From Myxococcales bacterium (GTDB taxonomy: Bacteria > Myxococcota_A > Polyangia > Polyangiales > Houyiibacteriaceae): a DNA stretch of 64,000 nucleotides. The stretch covers positions 1 through 64,000 of the forward strand of contig JAOTVB010000013.1 in assembly GCA_029863605.1 (NCBI GenBank), given 5' to 3'. Positions 9,927-19,800 of this stretch are shown one piece after another. Below the pieces are notes generated by a model that was not told where the DNA came from, ran no database searches, and saw only the letters and a list, made by a program, of their open reading frames with translations. Made by a program: the position numbers and the translations under genes. Every line of letters starts with the position of its first letter. Positions within the stretch are counted from its first letter, which is position 1.

Positions 9927-10619
9927 ATGGGCCCCCTCACCGCTCTCTTGCTTGCCACCCCAATTTTCGGGCTGTCTCTCAACATCGAGTCATCGTTGGA
10001 GGAACCCCCCGCGGTGGTGATCGACGCGGCAGCAGTGCTCGCGGTTCAAGTGTCGACCGAGCTGGAAGAACCAGCCGAGCCCACCACCGCTGACCTCGTT
10101 CGCCAACGAAACAAGATCAAGCGGTTTCACAAGTCGTTTGGGATCGCCACCTGGGCGATGATGACGGTGACCGTGGCCGCCGGGTTCATCCAGTTCTACA
10201 ACCAGTACGGTTGGTGGGCGGGCCAAGGCAGCAATCCGTGTGTGACCGGCGATGCCATCTTCGGTCAAGGTCAATGCAGCGGCGCCCCGACGATACATTT
10301 AACGCTGGGCGTAGTGACCAGCGCCCTCTATTTCACGACCTTTGGCCTGTCCTTTGCGATGCCGGACCCGTTGGGGGTCAGCGAGGGCAACAGCGATTTC
10401 GCGAGGAAGCTGCGGACCCACAAGGTGCTGCGATGGGTCACCTTGGCCGGCATGCTCGCGCAGATCGGCATGGGTGTCGTCATCGCCAACCCGGATTGGT
10501 TCGGCCTCGATCGGGCCAACAACTACAGGACATTGCAGGCGCTGGCGACGACCCATCTGGCGCTGGGCGTCGTCACCTGGGGTGCGTTGACCTGGGCGGG
10601 CGCGATTATGCTCTTCTGA
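9927..10619 (+). CDS. Multi-pass membrane protein, possibly cytochrome b561-like
   Basis: Several hydrophobic helices with recurring His (KRFHKSFGIATW, TIHLTLGVVTS, KLRTHKVLRWVTL, TTHLALGVVTWG); start taken at MGPLTALL. Confidence 0.55.
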   Translation: MGPLTALLLATPIFGLSLNIESSLEEPPAVVIDAAAVLAVQVSTELEEPAEPTTADLVRQRNKIKRFHKSFGIATWAMMTVTVAAGFIQFYNQYGWWAGQGSNPCVTGDAIFGQGQCSGAPTIHLTLGVVTSALYFTTFGLSFAMPDPLGVSEGNSDFARKLRTHKVLRWVTLAGMLAQIGMGVVIANPDWFGLDRANNYRTLQALATTHLALGVVTWGALTWAGAIMLF

Positions 10620-10625
10620 CGGCGA

Positions 10626-10800
10626 CCCGACGAAGCTTCAGGCGAGCGCGAATTTCCTGAAATTCGAGGCTTGCCGTCGGGTTCCAGAGACCGCTAACAT
10701 CTAAGCACCTGGGAGGTGGGGAGCTTAGTTCCCAGGATCCTTTTGCTTTTCGGGGTTTCGTGACATCACCCAAGGGTGAAAATTTCCCTCCGACCGAGGG
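10626..10800 (+). promoter_or_regulatory. Structured leader upstream of giant TPR gene (several inverted repeats)
   Basis: CGAATTTC-CT-GAAATTCG (10649-10666) nested in CCCGACG/CGTCGGG (10626-10681); CTAAGC/GCTTAG (10701-10728) overlapping CCTGGGA/TCCCAGG (10708-10736) before ATCCTTTTGCTTTT; TCACCC-AA-GGGTGA (10766-10779); CCCTC/GAGGG (10786-10800). Confidence 0.5.
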
Positions 10801-10816
10801 ATCAATAGGAGCGGAG

Positions 10817-13800
10817 ATGCCGGACCTCACGGTGGCGAACTACTTGGGCATGTTGCTCGAGGATCCCTACGACACGCGACCGATCAAAGAGTTGCGTGAG
10901 CTGCTCGATAGCGAGCCTGCGAACAAGAACGCGCAAGACCCACTTCGGCTGATCGAAGCGGCTCGCGGTGGGCACGAGCGACGGGGCGAGTTCTTGGCGG
11001 CGTCGTTGCTGATGGAGATCGAGTCCGAGCTGGTGTCGGACGATCCCGAGTTCCACAGAATCCTGGTCAAGGAGCTCGGCCGCGTTCGGCGTGACGAGCT
11101 GATGGACGATCAGGGTGCCCGCCAGGCGTACGAACGGCTCGGAGGCCGGGAGTCCGACGATCCCGAGGTCGCGCAAGCCGTCGAGCAGATCGAGCAGGCG
11201 GCCGAGCGGTGGCGTGAGATCGCGCATCGATTCGTCGAGGAAGCGCGCGAAGCGGCCGATGCACGGCTCAAGACCTCCTTGCTCACGAGGGCGGCATCGC
11301 TGATTTGGCAATACGGCGGCGAGGAGGAAGTGCAGCAAGCCGATGCGATTTTCGACGAAGCGCTCGCTGCCGACCCATCTCATCTGCGGACGGCGCGCCA
11401 GTATGCATTGAGTCTTCGCGCGCGCGAGCGCTGGGAGGACGTCGTGTCCGTGTTCGTGTTGGCGGCCAAGGCCGCCCGCAGTCGTGAGGAAAAGGCCGCA
11501 GCCTGGTTGCAGGCGGCCCGCGTGCTGCGTCGGTGCTTGGGGGATGTGGAGGGCGCTGCCGAGGCGTATCAGAAAGTCCTCGAGCTCACGCCCACCGATG
11601 AAGAGGCGCTCGGGGCCCTGGTTCAGTACTTCACCGACAAAGAGGCGTGGGATGAGCTGGCGGCGATGTACGACGACGCCCTCCGTTCCCGACAAACGCT
11701 CGAGGCCGAAAAGGGGATGCTTCTGCAACTCGCGATGGTGCACTGGCGCTTCCGCGAAGACCCGGAATCGGCGGAGCCGTACTTCGCGCGTCTGCGAAAG
11801 ATCGACGCTGCGCATCCAGGCATGCTGGATTTCTATCGCGAACGAACCGGAGGCGACGACTCGGAAGGCCGCTTGTTGACCGTTCTCGGCGATGCGCTGC
11901 GGACGACGACCGACCCGGAACGACAGCTTCAGCTTGCGCGCGAGCTCGGTCATCGTGCGAATTCGGCCGACCGACCTGAACGTGCTCTCGAAGCTTGGAA
12001 GCTCGTCGAGCGCCTATCACCCGGAGACCTCGATGCGCGTGCGGCGCTTCAGCAGCTTTACGAGAGCAGCGGGAAGTGGAACGCGCTGTCGGAGTCGATT
12101 CGTGGCGAGATCGAGGCACTCTCTCCGAGCGCGAAGGATGAGAAGCTAAGGCTACTGCGGGACTTGATTCCGATCTATCGCGATGCGCTCGGCCTCGATT
12201 CGATGCTCATCCAGGCTTACGCGGAGATTCTCACGTTGGCGCCGCACGACCCCGAGGCTCTGACCGCGCTTGCCGAGCTTTATGAAGCGTCGGAGCGCTG
12301 GAACGACCTCATCCAGGTCCTCGATCGCCAGGCCGAGATAGCCACGGACCCCGAGGCGCAGATAGCGCTCCATTTGCGAGCGGCGGACCTGTGGGTCGAG
12401 CGCTTCGGCAACTTGAACCAAGCGACCAGGCCACTCGAACAGGTCATCGCTCTTCAGCCCGACCACGATGATGCGCTCTCCCGACTCAAGGAGATTTACA
12501 CCAAGAAGCGCAAGTGGGCCGCCTTGTTCAATGTGCTCGGCAAAGAGGCCGAGCTCGCCGCCGATCCGTCCGATCGGCTGGAGAAGAAGATCGAGATGGC
12601 GGAGCTTTGCACGAGTCATCTACACCAGAACGCGGTTGCGATCCGATTGTGGAAGGAAATCCTCGAAGAGGCGCCCGACACGCCTGGCGCCCTGGATGCG
12701 CTCGAACAGCTCGCAGAACGCGAGAAGGAGTGGGAGACTCTCGCGGTGATCCTTCGACGTCGCGCCGAGCAGAGCGACGGCCAACCCGCGCAAGGCGAAG
12801 TTCTTCAGCGGCTCGGCGTGGTGTTGATGGAGCGATTGTCGCGTCCCGAGGAGGCGGTGACGGTGTGGGAGCAGCTTCTCGAGCGCGACCCCGATAACAG
12901 CCGTGTTCGCCGAACGTTGAGAGATGCCTACGTGGCTTCTGGCGCTTGGGAACCCCTGGAAGCGCTCTACGGTCAAACCGAAGATTGGGCCGGGCTGGCC
13001 GATGTGCTCAACCAGGCCGCAGAAGACGCCAAGGAGCCCGAAGCCATCGTGGGGTTGAGCCTTCGCGCCGCGGAAGTGTACCACGACCGAGTTGGGGAGC
13101 CGCATCGGGCGCAGCGCGGTCTCGAACGAGTGCTCGTTGCAGATCCGACGAACGAAAGAGCCGCTCGGATGCTCGCGCCGATCTACGAGAAGGATCAGAG
13201 GTGGGGTCGCTACACCGAGATGCTCGAGATCATCGAGGCGAGCGCAAGCGGCGAAACTACGCCCGAAGAAAGACTCATGCGCCTCAACGCGCTCCGAAGC
13301 GTGACCCTCGAGCGCCAACACGACCCGGCCGCGTCGTTTGCCTGGGCGAGCCGCGCATACATGCTCTTTCCAACTGTCGCGGAGGTAGTGGCTGGCCTCG
13401 AGGAGTCGGCCGAAGCGGCAGGGGCCTACGACGACCTCGTCGCGCTGTTCCGAGCGCGGGTCGACGATGCGGGTACCCCGGAATCCGAGCGGATCGACCT
13501 GCAGCGACGAATTGCTGCTGTCGCGGGCGAGAGGCTCGGGGAATCCCAAGAATCGATTCACCAATTAGAGGCCATTCTCGAAAGGAAGCCGGACGACGCC
13601 GAAGCCATGGCGGTGCTCGATCGACTGTACCGCGCCGAAAGGCGCTTTACGGACCTGCGTAGCCTCTATGAGCGTCGTGTGCAGGCCGTGATCGACCCCG
13701 CCGAAGAGTGGGTGTTGCTCAACGAGGTCGCGCAGATCGAAGAAGAACAACTGGGCGACCTTCCTGCGGCCGCGGAACGCCACTGGCGCATCCTCGAGAG

Positions 13801-16800
13801 CAACCCGCACGACGTCGATGCGTTGAAGGCAGTCGAACGACTATCGCAACAACTGAAGCAATGGGACCGCCTCGACAGAGCGCTCGAAAAGCGACTTCAA
13901 TCCAAAGTGGGTGACGACGATCGGCTTGCGGTGTATCTGCAGCTTGCCGACTTACGGCGGATTCACTTGGAAGATCGGTCCGGTGCGCTCGAGTGCTACC
14001 GCGAGGCGCTTGCGATCGACGGCCGAAACCAGGTGGCAATCGGTGGGCTGGAAGCGATTTCGGCAGAGGGCGGCAAGCTGTTGGCGAATGCGGTGGCGTT
14101 GCTCGAGCCTGCGTACGTCAAACGGGGTGAGTTTGAAAAACTCGCGGATTTGCTCCGAAGGCGACTCGACCAAACCAAGGACCGTAAGGAGCGTCGTGCG
14201 CTGCGCTTGCGAATCGCCGAGCTGGCGGCGTCGGAGCTTGGTGATGCCGCCGGCGCGTACGACGCGCTCGAATCCGCTTTTATGGATAACCCGCACGACC
14301 TAGGTCTCCTCGACCGGCTGGGCGGTGTGGCAGAGGCAGCGGGTCAGCATGAAGCATTCGCGAAGGCATTGGTGGTCGCGATCGATGCCGGTGATTTGGA
14401 TCCCGACACTGAGGTGGCGCTTTGTAGACGGGCCGCTGAGCTCTTTGATGGGGTGCTTGGGCTTCCCGACGAGGCCGCCCGGTTTCATCGGCGAGTGCTC
14501 GAGGAAGATCCCGGCGATACGAGCGCGTTCGCCGCGCTCAAGCAGCTATACACCAAGCAAGAAGAGTGGGACGACGTTCGAGCGCTCTACCAACAGCGCA
14601 TCGAGGCGACGACCGACGCGGGAGCCAAGCTCGACTTGCTCTTGCAGCTCTGTTTCTTGTTCGAGGAGATTCTCGACGAGCCGAAGCATGCGATCTCGAG
14701 CTACGAGCAAGCGCTGGAGCTCGATCCAACCCACACGCCTTCGAGGCGCGCGCTCCAACGGCTCTACGGCCGATTGAAGCGCTGGCCCAAGCTCGCAAAG
14801 CTGTTGGGGCGAGACCTCGACGAAGCCACCGGCCAAGAAGCGGCCGACCTCGCGTACGAGCTTGCCACGCTCTACGAGACGCGCCTCAATCGCCCCAGCG
14901 ACGCCATCGATCACTACGAGTTGGTCCTGGCGTCGAGCCCCACCCACCTGCGTGCCCAGGAGGGGCTCGAGCGCCTCATGGAAACCCGCGAGGAGCGCCA
15001 ACGGGTCGCACGAATCCTCGAACCGATCTTCGAGTCGCAAGGAGCATGGGGTGAGCTCGCGAAGGTCCTGGAAGTCCAGCTCGAGGACCTCACCGATTCG
15101 AGCTCCCGGGCAGCGCACCTCGGTCGCCTCGGGGAGCTCGCCGAAAGGAAGCTGAGAGATCCGGAGATGGCCTTCGACGTCTACGCGCGAGCGGTGCGAG
15201 AAGATGCCGCGGACGGAAGCGCACGCGCGGACCTCAAGCGGGTGGCCTCCGAGCTCGACAGGCAACGGGATCGCGCCGAGCTACTCGAAGCGGGGCTTTC
15301 ATCGGTTGCCGACGAGTACGTCAAGACCGAGCTTTGTCTCGAGCTGGCCGAGCTCTGGGAGGAAGCCGAGTCGGAGCCCGAGCAGGTCGAACGGGCGTAC
15401 CGACAATTGTTGCGGCAAGAGCCGGACAACCCCGACATCGTGTTGAAGGCGTCCCGCGCTCTGGAACGAATCCATCACGCGTCTGGCGCTCACCAAGCGC
15501 TTGCCGAGGATCTACGCCGACAGCTTCGTTTCGAAGAGGCTCCCGGCCGGCGGGAGGAGCTGTTTGCGCAGCTTGCCGCTCTGCTCGAGGGGCCCCTGCA
15601 GGATCCGGATGGTGCCATCGATGTCCATCGGGACCGTCTCGAGCTCGACCCCACCAACGAGGAAGTCCTCGCTGCACTCGAGCGGCTCTACGAGCAGCGG
15701 GCCCGTTGGGAGCCCCTTGTAGAGGTGCTCGAGCGCCGTCATGAGCTCAGCAACGATGAGGCACAACAAAAAACGTTGTTGTCGAGGGTTGGCGGAATAT
15801 TCGAAGACCAGCTCGGCAACGTAGAGAACGCCATCGCGACGTATCGCGACATCCTGTCGAGGTTCGGGTCGACCGAGGACACGTTGGCAGCGCTGACGCG
15901 GCTCTACCGGGCAACCGAGCGTTGGCACGAGCTCCTCGAAATCACCGAGCTGCGGGCCGACACAGCAGAGGCCGTCGACGCTCAGATCGCGTATCGGTTC
16001 GAGGCGGCCGAGCTAATGCGGACCAAGACCGGAGAGGACGAGCGAGCATTCGATGTCTATCGAGAGCTTCTCGAACGGATGCCGGGGCACGAGCCGACGG
16101 TGCAAGCGCTCGAGGAGCTCGCGAGGGAAGGTGAGCCGTCGCTCCGGATCGCCGTTGCCCGGCGGCTTCTCGAGCATTACCAGAGCTTCAGCCAGTACGC
16201 GGATCAAGTCCGCATGCTGGAGATAGTCGCTGCCCAAGGCGATCCGAGCGAGCGAGTCAGCGCACTGCTCCGCGCTGCAGAGGTGAGCGAGATCGGGTTG
16301 GACGATTCCGACGCGGCCTTCGAGCTCACGGGGCGATCCCTCCGCGGCGGCGTCGAGGCAGACGATTTCCAGCGCGTGGTCGCAGACTACGAGCGCCGTG
16401 CCGTGGTGACGGGTCGTTTCTCGGACTGCATCGAGACACTGAATGCCATCGTGCCTGAGCTTCTCGATGGTGACCTCCGCATCGACGTGCGGATGCGCGC
16501 AGCCGACATCGCGCAGCAGCGCCTCGGCAATGTCCAAGTCGCACGCTCCCAATACGAGCAGATTCTCGAAGAACAGCCCGATCATCGCGCTTCTCTCGAT
16601 GCCCTCCTGAGTCTGGTCGAGGGGACAGGGGACGTTCGCGAATTGGTGGACCTATTGCGGCGCAAGGCCGAGCTCGTCGGCGAGCGTGACGAACGCGCCG
16701 AGTTGTTGGTGCGTCAGGCGAAGCTCTACGAAACCGACATCGAAGACCTCGATTCTGCCATCGACGCCTTCGACCGCGCGCTTGGCGAAAATGACCATCC

Positions 16801-19800
16801 CGCTGCCTATGAGGGCCTCGAGCGCCTGTATCGCAAGACGCGCCGTTGGGAGGACCTGTCCACCCTCTACGAGCGTGAGATCGACCAACGGGTCGGCGAT
16901 CCCGCCACCGTGCGCTACGAGCTCGGGCAACTGTGCCTCCGTAAGCTCGATGAGCCGTGGCGCGCGCTCGATCAGTTCCGCGAAGCGCTCACCCAAGATC
17001 CGAACCACGAACCGACCGTTCAGGTTCTCGAGGAAATGCTCCAACAACCGGAGTACCGGCGCGCGGCGGCCGAGTTGCTCGAGCCTCTCTATTTGAAGCG
17101 AATGGAGTGGGAGAAAGTCACCGCTATTCTCGAAGCCCGTCTCGACGGCGAACACGATCCGACCCAAAGGCTCGAGCTGCTGCGACACCTTGGCGACGTG
17201 CAGGAGTCGCACCTCGAAGACCTCGATGGCGCCCTCGAGACCTACGGTCGTTTGTTCGCCGAAGACCCGCATGACCAAGGGAGCCAGGAGAAGCTGACCA
17301 GGCTCGCGAGGTCGCTAGGGCGTTGGAGCCGGCTGGCTGCCATTTTCGACACCACACTGAGGGCCGTCGAGGTCGATGACGCAAGCACGGCGAACCTCGC
17401 GTTGACGACCGCCAAGCTTTACGACGAGCGCTTAGAGGACCCCGAAAAGGCGGCGGTCTACTATCGGCGGGCGCTCACGTACGACCCGAGCAACAAGAAA
17501 GCAAGCACCGCGCTAGCGACCGTGTACGCAAAAAGCGGCAGATGGTCCGAGCTTTTAGAGCTCGACCGCGAGCGCGAAAGCTTTGCTGAAGACGACGCAG
17601 AAAGGGTTTCGATCTTGCACGAGATCGCGCGCATCGAGGTCGACGAGCTCGGAGCCGTCCCGGACGGCATCGTCACCCACCGACGAATCCTCGAAATCGA
17701 TCCGTCCGACAAGGACGCGACCACGAACCTCGACACTCTGCTCGAGGGGGCCGAGCGCTGGGAAGATCTCGCCGCCCACATCGAGTTTCGGATCGACAAC
17801 ACCGCTGACCGTAGGGCGTCGATGGCTCTTCGTCACCGTTTGGGCTCAGTCACCGAGACGAGGCTCGGCGACGTCCCCCGCGCGCTCGATATCTACGAGG
17901 ATGTGCTCGCAGATGATCCGAGCTACGAACCCGTTTTGGAGGCCGTGTCTCGCTTGGTGTCGCACGACGAGCACGGGCCGCGAGCGGTGCAGATCGTCGA
18001 GCCCATTCACCGTGAGGGCAGCCACTGGCGCGAGCTCATCACAGTCCTGCGCGCCAAGGCCGGGCAGACGGCCGATTCGTTCGAACGAGCCGAAACGTGG
18101 CGTGAGGTAGCCCAGCTTTACGAGGCACCGGGCGGTCATGAAAGAAAGGCCTTCGAGGCATGGGGAAGGGCGCTCGTGGCCGAGCCTTCTGATGAGCCCA
18201 CGCGTGCGGAAGTCGACCGTTTGGCGAGCGCGCTTGGGGACTGGGCCGGCTACATCGACGTCTGCGAGGCTGCGGCCGCGGCTTCGGACGACGCCACGCT
18301 CAGGGCCTCCTTCCTGCGAAGTGTAGCGGAGACCCAAGACCGTGCGCAGGGCGATCCGCGGGCCGCCATCCAGACGTTCGGCCGGATCCTCGAGGTGGAT
18401 CCCGAGGCCGCCCCAGCCCTCGACGACCTCGAAGGCCTTCAGACAATGGTCGGAGATTGGGAAGGAGTTGCGAGGGTTTACGAGCTAAAGCTCGAGCGCT
18501 CACAGGACCCCGACAGCCGCGCTGCCCTCTTTACCCGGTTGGGCTCGCTCTACGAGGAGCAGCTTTCCGATTCGGAGCGCGCGGTGTCGTACTACCAACA
18601 GGCAGCCGGCGAAAAGCCGGACGATCGAGACGCCTATGCGGCGCTCGACCGCTTGTTTGCGGCCTCCAACGACAGTGACCGGTTGGCGGACGTCCTCGAG
18701 CATCGCATGGCTCTCGAAGAGGATCCCGATGTCCGCGTGGAGGTCGGGCTCCGGCTCGCTGAGCTCTATGAAGCCCAGCTGGGTCGTCCCGAAGCTGCCT
18801 GCGATGCGCTCAGGGCAGTGCTCGATGCGGACCGCGACCACAGGGGAGCCCTCGAGAGTCTCAGCCGCCTCTACGAACGGCAAGGGCAATGGCAGGACCT
18901 GGTCGAGGTGCTGCAACGTCGGACCGACACGGCTCTCCACGAGTCGGAACGGGTCGAGCTCACGCACCAGCTCGGCAACATCACCGAACGAGAGCTCGAC
19001 GACGAGCTGAGCGCGATCGCGGTGTACGGGGAGGTCTTGCGCATCGATGAACACCACGAGCCCTCGATGCAGGCTCTTCTACGAATCACCAAGCTTGCCG
19101 ATTATCGCGAGGAGGCGGCTGCCGTCGTCGAGCCTTATCTCCGCGCCCATGAGCGGTGGAACGACCTCGCGGCCCTCCTTCGATTGCGGGCCGACGCGAT
19201 GACCGATCCCCATGAGAAGGCGGAGCAGCTCATAGCGCTCGCAGACGTACAAGAGCAGGGGCGCAGGGACCCCAACGCTGCGCTCGACGCGCTGCTTCAG
19301 TCGATCGGAGAGCGGCCCGAGGATGACGCAACCATCGACCGCGCGGAGATGCTGGCACGCGACCTGCAGCGCTGGCCGGACCTGGTGGAAGTCTCGTTCG
19401 CGGAGGCAAGCGCGAGCCTCGAGCCCGAGCGAGGGGCGGCCCTCTATCGCCGGGTAGCGCGCATCTGCGAAGACGAGCTGAGCGATCACGCCAGGGCGAT
19501 AGACGCCACCGAGCGCGCTCTCTCGCTGCTCGGTGACGAGCCTTCGATCCTCGAGGACTTGGATCGATTGTTCGAGAAGACCGAACAGTGGGATCGCCTG
19601 CACGACGTCGTATCTCGGCGCCTCGAGGCAGGCGACGCTGATCGACCGCCGCTATTGCTCCGCCAAGGAAGGCTCCGGGCAAGCTACCTCGGCGACCTCG
19701 ACGGCGGTCTCGGGGCCTATCAAATGGCGATGGAGCACGAGTCAGGCCGCGACGCCGCCATCGGGGCGGTCCGACGTCTCGTCGAAAAGCCGCAAGTCGC

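Noticed and set aside
10802-11953. 383-aa minus ORF and many others inside the TPR gene
   Set aside because: Shadow frames of a long GC-rich repeat gene with no independent support.
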